NCBI GenBank assembly: GCA_963929535.1
Contig: CAWVIZ010000010.1
Location: 1 to 64,000 of the forward strand
DNA length: 64,000 nt
Direction: 5' to 3'
DNA from: Pullilachnospira sp963929535
Lineage (GTDB): Bacteria; Bacillota; Clostridia; Lachnospirales; Lachnospiraceae
The notes under the pieces are model-generated. The model did not search any database. It saw nothing but the letters and a program-made list of their open reading frames with translations, and was not told the origin of the DNA. A program made the position numbers and the translations under genes. Below are positions 15,411 to 24,591 of the stretch, piece by piece; position 1 is the first letter of the stretch, and the number at the start of each line of letters is the position of its first letter.

Positions 15411-18400
15411 ATGGAGAAAAACAGTGGGGGCCGGCCGGTTCCCGGACTGACCAGAGAGGAGGAGGAAGCGCAGTTAGCCGGAATTATCGGAGTGGCCCAG
15501 GAAAATCTGGAGAGGACCCAGAGCCGTATACGGGAACTGTCGGAGGAACTGTACGACCTGATGGAGACCTACGGCCCCAAGGACAAGGAGGCCCTGTCTC
15601 TCCTGCATAACACCCAGTCCCAGATGCAGGAGACCAGACGGGATCTGGTGCGGTGCCAAAAGGCCAGGAAAAAACCGTATTTTGGCCGTATTGATTTTAA
15701 GGATTCCAGGATGCGGCAGGAGGAATCCTATTATGTGGGCCGGGTGGGGATCACAAAAAACGGACTGGATCCCCTGGTAATTGACTGGCGGGCCCCGGTG
15801 GCTTCTGTTTACTATGAAAATTCTCTTGGACCCTGCAGGTATGCGGTGAAAAATGAAGGGGTTTATGAGATCGATCTGAAACGGAAGCGGACGTACGAGA
15901 TCGAGGCGGACCGGCTGAAGGATTTCTATGATTCTGATGTGGTGGCCAACGATGAGCTGCTGAATAAGTATCTGGCCAGGAGCAAGAAAGCGGTTCTGGG
16001 GGAGATCATCGCAACCATACAAAAGGAACAGAATCTGATCATCCGAAAATCACCCAAGACGAATCTGATCGTACAGGGAGTAGCGGGATCAGGAAAAACC
16101 ACGGTGGCTATGCACCGGATTTCCTATATTTTATACAATTACGAGGAATTCCGTCCGGAGGATTTTTATATCATTGGAAGCAACCGTATTCTGCTGAATT
16201 ATATTACCAGTGTGCTGCCGGATCTGGACGTATACGGAGTGGCGCAGATGACCATGGAGCAGCTCTTTGTCAGGCTTCTCTATGAGGACTGGGATTCCGG
16301 AAAGTACCGGATAGGACAGGTGGACAGGAAAGATCCCAGAATCTGTCTGAAAGGGAGCTATGAATGGTTTCACGACCTGGAGCAGTTCTGCGCCGCATAT
16401 GAGAAGGACAGGATCCCGGCCGGGGATGTCCGACTGAAGAAAAACGGCCTGGTGCTTCTTTCCGGAGATACCATTCGGGAGTATCTGGATGGAAATCCCC
16501 GGATGTCCATGCAGGAAAAGATCAATATGCTGAACGCCATGCTCCAGTCCAGACTGGAAAATGAGCTGTCCGGCAAATACGTTTCCTATACGCCGGAGGA
16601 GAAAAAAGAGCTGCAGAAGCTGTATCGGTGGCATTTTGGAAAGGATGCATGGAAGGGTTCCGTTTTCCAGGTGTATAGGGAATTTCTTCAGCAGCAGGCG
16701 GAAAAAGGAAAATATGTACCGGCTTCTGCGGAGAAGTTTGATGTCTACGATCTGGCGGCTCTGGCCTATCTTTACAAAAGGATCAAGGAGACGGACGGGA
16801 TCCGGGAGGCCAGCCATGTGATCATTGATGAGGCACAGGATTTCGGCATGATGGCTTATGGAGCGCTGGCCTACTGTCTGCGGGGATGCACCTATACGAT
16901 CATGGGGGATGTGTCCCAGAATATCCATTTCGGTTATGGACTGAATGACTGGAAAGAGCTGCAGGATCTGATCCTGACAGGAACTTTCGACAGCTTCGAG
17001 CTGCTGAAAAAGAGTTACCGGAATACGGTGGAGATTTCCGATTTTGCCACGGAGATCCTGCGCCATGGAAATTTTTCCATTTATCCGGTGGAGCCCATCA
17101 GCCGCCATGGAAGCCAGGTGACTGTGACGGAATGCGGAAGCGGCGGAGAACTGCTGGAGGAAGCGGTGAAGATCATCCGCCGGTGGCAGAACCAGGAACG
17201 GGAAACTATTGCGGTGATCTGCCGGGACCAGGAGGAAGCCGGGATCGTAGGAAAAGAGCTTGGAAAAAGTCTGACCATCCAGGACAGCAATCTGGAAACA
17301 GCGGAATTCGGAAACGGCATTATGGTGCTGCCTGTGGAGTATACCAAGGGACTGGAGTTTGATGCGGTGCTGATCTACAATCCTTCTGCGGAAAATTACC
17401 CTGCCCAGGACGGATATGTGAAGCTTCTCTATGTGGCATCCACCCGCGCCCTCCATGAGCTGGCGGTGGTCCACCGGGGAGATCTTACCGATCTGATCGG
17501 GAAACCGGTGCCGGAGGAGAAGCGGATGCGGTCGCTGGAGGGTGCGGCCAAAAGGCCGTTCCGGTATGAGGTGAAAAAAGAGATCACCGCAGGAGAGCAG
17601 ATAGCCATAGATGTCCGGCAGGGAAATAAAGAGAGAGCCATGCGGAGCTATATGGGCCCCAGGCCTATTGCGGTAAAGCCGGCCCAGACAAAAGACCGCA
17701 GCGCCGGAGGCGGGACGGGAACAGTTCCGGGACCGAACCCGGTTCATGCCCCATATAGCGGTTCTGTATCCGGAGCGGTGAAGACGGAATCGGGAGAGCG
17801 GGGGCTCCTTCCTGTAAATCCTTCGCCGTGGAAGTTCGGAGCGGTTCCCGACAGCAGCGCGCTGCGGCCTCCCGGGCATGGAAGGATCGACACTGCCGTT
17901 CGTATGGTGCGCAGGACGAAAGAATATGTGGAGTTGATCAGCAATTACGGAATTTTGCGGCTGACACCCCTGGAGGAGCAGGTGATCCGGGTGCAGGCTG
18001 TGAAAGGACGGCTTGCGGCCTTTGAGCCGGGGATCTGGAATTATAAGCCGGAGAAAGCGGCTGCCTGGACTGCCCGAGAGGGGAAAACGCTGATCGAGAT
18101 CGCTGTCGGAAAGCTGACGGTACGGATTGATAAGAAAACGGGAGCGCTGCAGTTTATGGAAAAGGGCGGAAAGACACTGCTGGGGGAAAAGGCGGCGCTG
18201 CCCCGTCAGATGGAAGCCCGGCCCGGGGCGCAGACAGTGTCCCGGATCTGGGAATATTTTGACTGGGGGAAAAAGGAAAAGCTGTGGGCAAAGGGACTGC
18301 TGGCGGACGATCTGGAAAGGATCGATCAGAAGGCCAGGTATATCAGCTTTGGACAAAAAAAGCTTCGGATGCCGCTGCTGGTTTCGGAGCAGGGATATGG

Positions 18401-18587
18401 GATCGGAGTGACGGCCGGCAGTACTGTGATGTGCTGCGGGATCCCCATGTACGGGCCGTATCTGTATACCGAGGGAGAACCCCAGATAGATTACTATTTC
18501 CTTTATGGAGGGGATAGAAAAGGCGTGCTGGAACTGTACAGAAAAATCGGCAGTTCCGCCGCGGACAGCATGAAATCCGGCCGGTAG
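15411..18587 (+). CDS. helD: HelD-like UvrD-family helicase fused to a GH31-type N-terminal domain
   Basis: A 1058-residue protein. The first roughly 690 residues match HelD, the RNA-polymerase-associated superfamily 1 ATPase: an N-terminal coiled coil (about 15-95) that in HelD enters the polymerase secondary channel, the HelD signature DPLVIDWRAPVASVYYE, Walker A GVAGSGKTT (about 225), Walker B IIDEAQDF (about 470), and the late helicase motif LLYVASTRALHEL (about 670). After a Pro/Gly-rich linker (about 700-830), residues 835-1048 resemble the galactose-mutarotase-like N-terminal domain of family 31 glycosidases (LTVRIDKKTGALQFMEKGGK, MPLLVSEQGYGIGV, IDYYFLYGGDRKGVLELYRK). The catalytic barrel of that family is absent. 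The frame is continuous and the fusion is clear in sequence; the role of the extra domain is unknown. Confidence 0.88.
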   Translation: MEKNSGGRPVPGLTREEEEAQLAGIIGVAQENLERTQSRIRELSEELYDLMETYGPKDKEALSLLHNTQSQMQETRRDLVRCQKARKKPYFGRIDFKDSRMRQEESYYVGRVGITKNGLDPLVIDWRAPVASVYYENSLGPCRYAVKNEGVYEIDLKRKRTYEIEADRLKDFYDSDVVANDELLNKYLARSKKAVLGEIIATIQKEQNLIIRKSPKTNLIVQGVAGSGKTTVAMHRISYILYNYEEFRPEDFYIIGSNRILLNYITSVLPDLDVYGVAQMTMEQLFVRLLYEDWDSGKYRIGQVDRKDPRICLKGSYEWFHDLEQFCAAYEKDRIPAGDVRLKKNGLVLLSGDTIREYLDGNPRMSMQEKINMLNAMLQSRLENELSGKYVSYTPEEKKELQKLYRWHFGKDAWKGSVFQVYREFLQQQAEKGKYVPASAEKFDVYDLAALAYLYKRIKETDGIREASHVIIDEAQDFGMMAYGALAYCLRGCTYTIMGDVSQNIHFGYGLNDWKELQDLILTGTFDSFELLKKSYRNTVEISDFATEILRHGNFSIYPVEPISRHGSQVTVTECGSGGELLEEAVKIIRRWQNQERETIAVICRDQEEAGIVGKELGKSLTIQDSNLETAEFGNGIMVLPVEYTKGLEFDAVLIYNPSAENYPAQDGYVKLLYVASTRALHELAVVHRGDLTDLIGKPVPEEKRMRSLEGAAKRPFRYEVKKEITAGEQIAIDVRQGNKERAMRSYMGPRPIAVKPAQTKDRSAGGGTGTVPGPNPVHAPYSGSVSGAVKTESGERGLLPVNPSPWKFGAVPDSSALRPPGHGRIDTAVRMVRRTKEYVELISNYGILRLTPLEEQVIRVQAVKGRLAAFEPGIWNYKPEKAAAWTAREGKTLIEIAVGKLTVRIDKKTGALQFMEKGGKTLLGEKAALPRQMEARPGAQTVSRIWEYFDWGKKEKLWAKGLLADDLERIDQKARYISFGQKKLRMPLLVSEQGYGIGVTAGSTVMCCGIPMYGPYLYTEGEPQIDYYFLYGGDRKGVLELYRKIGSSAADSMKSGR

Positions 18588-18661
18588 CCCTGCGGACAGA
18601 AGAGCAAATCGCTGCGCCGGAAATGCAAAACAGACGAAAAGATGTGCTGGCACAGGGAAAG

Positions 18662-18701
18662 ACTGCCGGGAGAACTGATTCAGGACTCCCGGCAGTTTTT
18701 A
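18662..18701 (+). terminator. helD terminator
   Basis: ACTGCCGGGA (18662-18671) pairs with TCCCGGCAGT (18687-18696), followed by T residues. Confidence 0.88.
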
Positions 18702-18757
18702 CATACCATTTACATGAAATTCCCCCATTATTGATGTGCCCCCACCTGAACGTGTGA

Positions 18758-19052
18758 TACAATGAGCGAAAGTGAGCCGAAGCAAGCAGAGCTTGCTTCA
18801 GGCGAACGGCGAATGTCGCCCGCAGGCGAAGCCGGCGGGACAATGAGCGAAAGTGAGCCGAAGCAGGCAGAGCATGCTTCAGGCGAACGGCGAATGTCGC
18901 CCGCAGGCGAAGCCGGCGGGACAATGAGCGAAAGTGAGCCGAAGCAAGCAGAGCTTGCTTCAGGCGAACGGCGAATGTCGCCCGCAGGCGAAGCCGGCGG
19001 GACAATGAGTAAAATAAGCCGAAGCAGGCAGAGCATGCTTCAGGGCTTTTAA
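18758..19052 (+). promoter_or_regulatory. Promoter-linked leader repeat, locus 2 (3.5 tandem units, upstream of flavodoxin)
   Basis: An extended -10 (TGATACAAT, hexamer 18758-18763) is fused to GAGCGAAAG. Exact 81-base units start at 18762, 18843 and 18924, with a partial fourth at 19005. Each carries hairpin 1 (GAAGCA...TGCTTC) and a GC-rich hairpin 2. One frame stays open through all units: MSESEPKQAELASGERRMSP... repeated every 27 residues, stopping at 19052, twenty bases before the flavodoxin ATG. Coding is uncertain; paired base changes between loci favour an RNA leader. Confidence 0.65.
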
Positions 19053-19072
19053 ATTGAAAATGGAGGACAGAT

Positions 19073-19618
19073 ATGAGTGAGATCCTGGTACTGTATAAAT
19101 CAAAGTATGGTTCCACAGAAAAATATGTACATTGGCTGCAGGAAAAAACAGGCTGTGAGATCTGCCCGGTGAGTGCCTGCCGGGATACGGATTTTCAGAA
19201 ATATACGGTGGTGATTCTGGCCGGTGGAATATATGCCGGAGGAATCGCGGGACTTTCCTTTCTGAAGAAAAATCTGAGGAAGCTGTCGGGAAAATATACA
19301 GCAATATTCGCTGTGGGAGCCAGCCCCTTTGATCCCGAGTCATTTGCCCGGTTGAAGGAGCAGAATATGAAGGGCCTTCCGGAGGGAATCCCGGTATTCT
19401 ATGGCAGAGGCGCCTATGATGAGAAAAGAATGACGCTGAAGGACAGGACGCTGTGCCGCCTGCTGAAAAAATCCCTGGCAGGGAAATCCCAGGAAGAACT
19501 GGAACCCTGGATGCAGGCTCTTCTGGAAGCAGGGGATAAGAGCTGTGACTGGACCAGTGAGAAGGAACTGGAGCCTCTTTTGAAATTTCTGAAGAATCCG
19601 GGCCAGGCTCTCCGGTAG
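19073..19618 (+). CDS. Flavodoxin-domain protein (Flavodoxin_5 type)
   Basis: A 181-residue flavodoxin-fold protein. The FMN phosphate-binding loop is YKSKYGSTEKYVHWLQE (residues 8-24), and VVILAGGIYAGGIAGLSFLKKN (about 47-68) is the second flavin loop region. This arrangement matches menaquinone-dependent protoporphyrinogen-oxidase-like flavodoxins (HemG/Flavodoxin_5), used as general redox proteins in Clostridia. The start follows GGAGGA. It is the downstream gene of the tandem leader-repeat array at 18758. Confidence 0.85.
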   Translation: MSEILVLYKSKYGSTEKYVHWLQEKTGCEICPVSACRDTDFQKYTVVILAGGIYAGGIAGLSFLKKNLRKLSGKYTAIFAVGASPFDPESFARLKEQNMKGLPEGIPVFYGRGAYDEKRMTLKDRTLCRLLKKSLAGKSQEELEPWMQALLEAGDKSCDWTSEKELEPLLKFLKNPGQALR

Positions 19619-19691
19619 AGGGAAAATCTGAGACGGTGGAGAATAAAGGACAAAAGAGCGGAAAGATCTGCCGGTTTTTGGAACGGAGCAG

Positions 19692-19720
19692 TTGTGTGCA
19701 GCCGGGCTTTTCGTTATAAT
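19692..19720 (+). promoter_or_regulatory. Promoter of nucleoside hydrolase-MATE operon
   Basis: TTGTGT (19692-19697), 17 bases, TATAAT (19715-19720). About 20 bases to the first start codon. Confidence 0.75.
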
Positions 19721-19739
19721 AAATGCAGAAAGGATGTGC

Positions 19740-20666
19740 ATGATCATGAATCTGGAAAAACTGACAGACCGGTTGAGAAAACCGGAGGGAATGGTGGATG
19801 TGGTGCTGGATACGGACACATACAATGAGATCGATGACCAGTTTGCTCTCTCATATCTGGTACGGTCAGGAGACCGGCTGAGGCTTCAGGCGGTTTACGC
19901 GGCTCCCTTTTTCAATCACCATTCAGAAAGCCCGGGAGACGGTATGGAAAAGAGCTACCGGGAGATCCTGAAGATCCTGGAGCTTCTGGAGGTACCGGAA
20001 TATCAGACAAGAGTATACCGGGGGTCCGCGGAGTATCTTCCGGATGAGAAAACTTTGGTGGATTCCCCGGCTGCCCGGGATCTGGCCAAAAGAGCTCTGG
20101 CCCGGAGTGAGGAAGAGCCTCTCTATGTGGTTGCCATCGGCGCGATCACCAATGTGGCTTCCGCGCTGCTTTTGGAACCGGAGATCAAAGAGAAGATCGT
20201 GGTGGTCTGGCTGGGCGGGCATGCTCTGGACTGGCACGATAACCGGGAATTCAACATGATGCAGGACGTGGCGGCTGCCAGAGTGGTTTTTGACAGCGGC
20301 GTTCCGCTGGTGCTGCTTCCCTGCATGGGGGTGGTGTCCTCGTTTTCGGTGTCGGGACCGGAGCTGGAATACTGGCTGAAGGGAAAGAACCGGCTGTGCG
20401 ACTATCTGGCGGAGAACACCATCCGGGAAGCCCAGTCTGTGGGAAGTGAAAAATGCTGGAGCCGGGTGATATGGGATGTGACCGCTGTAGCCTGGCTTCT
20501 GGATGAAAACTTCATGGAGGAGCGGCTGGAACCCCGGCCGATTCCCGAGTACGATCATCACTGGGCATTTGACAGGACCAGGCCTATGATGAAGTACGTA
20601 TATGGGATCCACAGGGACCGGCTGCTGACGGATCTGGTGGAAAAGCTGACGAAGGCGGGGAAATAA
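19740..20666 (+). CDS. Nucleoside hydrolase (IunH family)
   Basis: A 308-residue hydrolase that would release ribose and a base from nucleosides in the cytoplasm. The calcium-binding signature DTDTYNEIDDQFAL (about residues 23-36) is the family hallmark. AIGAITNVASALLLEP and HDNREFNMMQDVAAARVV contain further conserved Asn/Asp residues. The ATG at 19740 lies six bases after GAAAGG; the ATG at 19746 is an alternative. Only one base separates it from the MATE gene, so the two form an operon, perhaps linking nucleoside turnover with export. Confidence 0.92.
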   Translation: MIMNLEKLTDRLRKPEGMVDVVLDTDTYNEIDDQFALSYLVRSGDRLRLQAVYAAPFFNHHSESPGDGMEKSYREILKILELLEVPEYQTRVYRGSAEYLPDEKTLVDSPAARDLAKRALARSEEEPLYVVAIGAITNVASALLLEPEIKEKIVVVWLGGHALDWHDNREFNMMQDVAAARVVFDSGVPLVLLPCMGVVSSFSVSGPELEYWLKGKNRLCDYLAENTIREAQSVGSEKCWSRVIWDVTAVAWLLDENFMEERLEPRPIPEYDHHWAFDRTRPMMKYVYGIHRDRLLTDLVEKLTKAGK

Positions 20667-20667
20667 T

Positions 20668-22014
20668 ATGGGAGAACAGGCAAGCTTATCGGATGATTTT
20701 ACCACCGGCAGTATAGCGGGAAAGCTGCTGAGGTTTATGCTTCCCGTGCTGGGAGCGCTGGTGCTTCAGGCCATGTACGGAGCGGTGGATCTTCTGGTGG
20801 TGGGCCAGTTCGGAACGGATGAGGGGATCTCAGCAGTAGCCACTGGAAGCAATATCATCAATCTGCTGACATTCATAGTAACGGGACTCACCATGGGAGT
20901 CACAGTGCTGATCAGCCGCTATCTGGGAGAGGGCAGTCAGGGAAAGATCGGCAGGGTGATCGGAGGCGCCATCTGCTTTTTCATTCTTCTGGCCGTGATC
21001 ATGATGGTGGTATCGTTGATTGGGGCCCCGCTGTTCACCACTCTTTTGCAGGCGCCCACAGAGGCGCATGACCTGACGATCCAGTACGTGAGGATCTGCG
21101 GGGCAGGAATGGTGTTTGTGGTGGCATACAATGTGATCAGCGGCATTTTCCGGGGACTGGGCAATTCCAGGCTCCCGCTGATCTTTGTGGCCATCGCCTG
21201 TGTGGTGAACATCGTGGGTGATCTGCTGTTTGTGGCCGTATTTCATATGAATGTGGCGGGGGCGGCGCTGGCCACGGTTCTGGCACAGGCAGTGAGCGTG
21301 GTGCTGTCCTGGGTGATCATCAGGAAACAGAAGCTTCCCTTTTCTGTGGCCAGAAAGGATATCCGGTTTAACGGGGAGATCCGGAAGTTTCTGCGGCTGG
21401 GTTTTCCCATCGCCCTGCAGGATCTGCTGACTAATATTTCTTTTCTGATCCTGTGCGCCATTGTCAACAGCATGGGACTGGCGGCGTCCTCCGGATATGG
21501 TATTGCGCAGAAGGTGACGGCATTTGTCATGCTGATCCCCTCTTCTCTGATGCAGTCCATGTCTGCGTTTGTGGGACAGAATGTGGGGGCGGGGAAGGAG
21601 GAGCGGGCCAGAAAGGCCATGGTCACCGGTATGGGGATCGGTGCGGCCATCGGATCGGTGATCTTTCTGGTGGCATATTTCTGGGGAGAGCTGCCCTCCG
21701 CGCTGTTTACCTCCAATCCGGAATTTATTTCCAGATCAGCGGAGTATCTGAGAGGTTTCAGCCCGGAAGCCATCCTTACCTGTCTGGTATTCAGCTATAT
21801 CGGCTTTTTTAACGGTCACGGAAAGACGATGCCGGTGATGCTCCAGGGGATTACGGCTTCCTTTCTGGTGAGGGTGCCGCTTTCCTATCTGTTCAGCCTG
21901 CAGCCGGGAGCGAACCTGGTGACTATCGGCCTGGCGGTTCCGGCGGCCTCCTTGTACGGGATCATTTTCTTTACCGTATGCTATCTGCATCCTGTAAAAA
22001 CCGCAGGAAAATGA
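20668..22014 (+). CDS. MATE family efflux transporter
   Basis: A 448-residue exporter of the MATE superfamily with twelve predicted helices. The first helix region is RFMLPVLGALVLQAMYGAVD, followed by LLVVGQFGTDEGISAVATGS, the usual MATE pattern. It is clearly different from the MATE protein at 13465, which belongs to the MDMCSG-type N-terminal group. It starts one base after the nucleoside hydrolase stop, with its ribosome-binding site inside that gene. The substrate is unknown. Confidence 0.9.
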   Translation: MGEQASLSDDFTTGSIAGKLLRFMLPVLGALVLQAMYGAVDLLVVGQFGTDEGISAVATGSNIINLLTFIVTGLTMGVTVLISRYLGEGSQGKIGRVIGGAICFFILLAVIMMVVSLIGAPLFTTLLQAPTEAHDLTIQYVRICGAGMVFVVAYNVISGIFRGLGNSRLPLIFVAIACVVNIVGDLLFVAVFHMNVAGAALATVLAQAVSVVLSWVIIRKQKLPFSVARKDIRFNGEIRKFLRLGFPIALQDLLTNISFLILCAIVNSMGLAASSGYGIAQKVTAFVMLIPSSLMQSMSAFVGQNVGAGKEERARKAMVTGMGIGAAIGSVIFLVAYFWGELPSALFTSNPEFISRSAEYLRGFSPEAILTCLVFSYIGFFNGHGKTMPVMLQGITASFLVRVPLSYLFSLQPGANLVTIGLAVPAASLYGIIFFTVCYLHPVKTAGK

Positions 22015-22081
22015 GTGAAGCAGAATGGGATAGCGAAAGGCCGGACGGTTGCCGGGGATCGGAAGAGGGACCTGTTGCAAA

Positions 22082-22241
22082 TTGACAAGTCCAGGATTAT
22101 TTGCTAATATGAATTTAATTAATGCCTGCAGATACCCGCCAGAGCGGAGGCAGCCTGAATACCCTGCGGCTTCGCTGCAAGAATAAGAATCAGCAAGCTT
22201 GCCGCAGGGTATTTCAGTGCGGTAAAACGGAGGAAATAAAT
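22082..22241 (+). promoter_or_regulatory. pyk promoter and leader hairpin
   Basis: A perfect TTGACA (22082-22087), 17 bases and TAATAT (22105-22110) with a TGC extension. The leader contains AATACCCTGCGGC near 22158-22170 pairing with GCCGCAGGGTATT near 22201-22213, a long stem just before the pyk ribosome-binding site. Confidence 0.75.
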
Positions 22242-23666
22242 ATGAGAAAGACGAAGATTATTTGTACACTGGGACCGGCAACGGATTCGGAGGAGATTCT
22301 GGAGCGGCTGATCCAGGAAGGAATGGATGTGGCCAGGTTCAATTTCTCCCATGGAAGCCATGAGGAACAGAAACAGCGTCTGGACATGTTGAAAGAGCTC
22401 AGCAGAAAGAATCACCGGTATATCGGCGCCCTGCTGGACACCAAGGGACCGGAGATCCGGATCGGATGCTTTAAGGACGGAAAGATCGAGCTTAAAAAAG
22501 ACCAGATTTTCTGCCTGACGCCTGAGGAGTGCGATGGGGATCAGGACAGAGTGACCATTACTTACAAGGATCTGTATAAGGATGTGGACGCGGGCAGTAC
22601 GATCCTGATCGATGATGGGCTGATCGAAATGACAGTTACCGAGGTAAAGGGACAGGATATCTACTGTCAGGTGAAAAACGGGGGAACCATCTCCAACCGG
22701 AAAGGTATCAACGTGCCGGATACGGATCTGAGGATGCCCTTTGTCAGCCAGAAGGATTATGAGGATATTACCTTCGGAGTGGAGCAGGGATTCGACTTTA
22801 TCGCATGTTCCTTTACCAGATCCGCGGAGGATATCCTGGAGATCCGGAAGATCCTGGAGGAAAAGGGAGGCCAGCAGATCCAGCTGATCGCCAAGATCGA
22901 GAACAGCCAGGGGGTAAAGAATATTGATGAGATCATCGCGGTGACCGACGGTATTATGATCGCCAGAGGGGATATGGGCGTGGAGCTTCCCATGGAGGAT
23001 GTGCCGGTGATTCAGAAGGAGATCATTCAGAAGGTATACCAGGCCGGCAAGAAGGTGATCACGGCCACGCAGATGCTGGATTCCATGATGAAACACCCCA
23101 GGCCCACCAGAGCGGAGGCCACTGATGTGTCCAACGCCATCTATCAGGGAACCAGCGCCATCATGCTGTCCGGAGAGACTGCCGCAGGTCTGTATCCGGT
23201 AGAAGCGCTGAAGACCATGGTGAAGATCGCTGTACGGACGGAAAATGATATTGATTATAACCAGAGCTTCAGCATGCATGAGAGAGAAAAAATGCCGGAT
23301 ATGACTACGGCTATTTCCCATGCCACCTGTACCACAGCGATGGATCTGGGGGCGACGGCTATCATTACCGTGACCAAGTCGGGACAGACTGCCCGGATGA
23401 TCTCCAAGTATCGTCCCGGCTGTACGATCGTGGGATGTTCCACAGACGATTATGTGTGCCGGCAGCTCAGTATGTCCTGGGGTGTACAGCCGCTTCTGAT
23501 CCGGGAAGAGTACAGTATGGAAATCCTGTTCCTTCATGCGGTGGAGGCTGCTGAGAGAGCCGGGCTTGTGAAGGAAGGGGACGTGGTGGTCCTCACCGCC
23601 GGCGTGCCCCTTGGAAAATCAGGAAATACCAATATCCTGAAAACTGCCGTTGTGGGAGAAATCTGA
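22242..23666 (+). CDS. pyk: Pyruvate kinase
   Basis: A 474-residue glycolytic enzyme converting phosphoenolpyruvate and ADP to pyruvate and ATP. The start at 22242 follows CGGAGGAAATAA. Signatures: ICTLGPA, ARFNFSHGSHEE, LDTKGPEIRIG, the catalytic-lysine stretch LIAKIENSQG, IMIARGDMGVELP, and TATQMLDSMMKHPRPTRAEATDV. It has the A, B and C domains only; the extra C-terminal PEP-utiliser domain seen in Bacillus enzymes is absent. It is a single-gene unit with its own strong promoter. Confidence 0.97.
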   Translation: MRKTKIICTLGPATDSEEILERLIQEGMDVARFNFSHGSHEEQKQRLDMLKELSRKNHRYIGALLDTKGPEIRIGCFKDGKIELKKDQIFCLTPEECDGDQDRVTITYKDLYKDVDAGSTILIDDGLIEMTVTEVKGQDIYCQVKNGGTISNRKGINVPDTDLRMPFVSQKDYEDITFGVEQGFDFIACSFTRSAEDILEIRKILEEKGGQQIQLIAKIENSQGVKNIDEIIAVTDGIMIARGDMGVELPMEDVPVIQKEIIQKVYQAGKKVITATQMLDSMMKHPRPTRAEATDVSNAIYQGTSAIMLSGETAAGLYPVEALKTMVKIAVRTENDIDYNQSFSMHEREKMPDMTTAISHATCTTAMDLGATAIITVTKSGQTARMISKYRPGCTIVGCSTDDYVCRQLSMSWGVQPLLIREEYSMEILFLHAVEAAERAGLVKEGDVVVLTAGVPLGKSGNTNILKTAVVGEI

Positions 23667-23982
23667 CGGCAGGGACCGGGAATACAGCAGAACAGGCGTG
23701 TCCGCCCGTTTCCCTGCGGAACGGGAGGGCAAAAGGAAGAAGAACGCTTTCTGATGCCGCAGTGACGGGACTCCCCGCAGAAGTTACCTTTTGGGAAAAG
23801 GGCTTCTGCGGGGAGCCGTGCGTAAACGGGAAATTTACCCGGTGGAAAGGCGTTTCCGGGGATTCCGGAAAGAGGAAAATCTGATTTACAGGAATTTAAG
23901 AACTTTAATAAAAAATTCAGGGACTGTTCGGGAAACATTCAAAGTTTTTCCGTACAATGGGTAGGGATGGGAGGATTTTACA
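23667..23982. other. Intergenic region downstream of pyk
   Basis: 316 bases without a gene. There is a long hairpin, ACTCCCCGCAGAAG (23770-23783) with CTTCTGCGGGGAGC (23803-23816), not followed by a T run. An AT-rich stretch then carries a TACAAT box at 23953-23958 that may be the promoter of the alarmone synthetase gene; no good -35 is seen. Confidence 0.5.
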
Positions 23983-24591
23983 ATGACAAACGAACAATAT
24001 TATGAAATGATCCGGCCTTACCAGGATGCGCTGAATCTGATGATGGCCAGGCTGGATGTTTTTAATCATACTGTCTATGACAGGTATCAGAATAAGCCGG
24101 TGCATAATATCCAGTCCCGGATCAAGGGAAAGAAGAGTATTGAGTCCAAGCTGGCAAGGGACGGGTATCCGCCCAGCGTATCCTGCGCAAAGGATTACCT
24201 GCAGGATATCGCTGGAATCCGGGTGATCTGTTACTTTGTCAGGGATGTGGAACTGCTGGTGAAGAATCTGAAGGGCCAGTCGGAGCTGATCGTGATCAAG
24301 GAGAAGGATTATATCAACCATCCCAAGCCCAACGGATACAGGAGTTATCATATTGTGCTGGGAGTGCCGGTATGCTATCTGGACTGCCGGGAATATTATC
24401 CGGTGGAGATCCAGATCCGCACCCTGGGGATGGATTTCTGGGCCAGCATGGAGCACCGGATCTGCTACAAGCAGGACCGGGAGGATAAGGAAGATGTTCA
24501 GAAGGTACTGCTGAGTTATGCCAGAACCTTACGGGAGATGGAGACGGATTTTGAAAAGTACAATGAATTTGGCGGACCCTGGGAGCGATAG
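23983..24591 (+). CDS. Small alarmone synthetase (RelQ-type GTP pyrophosphokinase)
   Basis: A 202-residue single-domain (p)ppGpp synthetase. It has the RelA/SpoT synthetase core: RIKGKKSIESKLARDG (about 46-61), the LQDIAGIRVICYFVRDV segment with the catalytic Asp, INHPKPNGYRSYHIVLGVPV, and VEIQIRTLGMDFWASMEHRICYK with the catalytic Glu. There is no hydrolase (HD) or regulatory TGS/ACT domain, so it would only make alarmone. Length and architecture fit RelQ/SAS1. It appears monocistronic. Confidence 0.92.
   Translation: MTNEQYYEMIRPYQDALNLMMARLDVFNHTVYDRYQNKPVHNIQSRIKGKKSIESKLARDGYPPSVSCAKDYLQDIAGIRVICYFVRDVELLVKNLKGQSELIVIKEKDYINHPKPNGYRSYHIVLGVPVCYLDCREYYPVEIQIRTLGMDFWASMEHRICYKQDREDKEDVQKVLLSYARTLREMETDFEKYNEFGGPWER

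Noticed and set aside
15232..15450. A 72-codon frame upstream of helD
   Set aside because: It begins inside the -10 box of the helD promoter, has no ribosome-binding site and no similarity to anything I recognise.
16131..18653. An 840-codon open frame antisense to helD, and similar long antisense frames such as 12766-14703, 44193-46043 and 42024-43382
   Set aside because: They mirror strongly coding genes, lack ribosome-binding sites, have no recognisable domains and read as low-complexity His/Arg/Pro/Gln chains. They are by-products of GC-rich codon use on the other strand.
18762..19048. Possible CRISPR array from regularly spaced repeats (also 34699-35022)
   Set aside because: The 81-base units are contiguous, with no unique spacers, and no cas genes are nearby.
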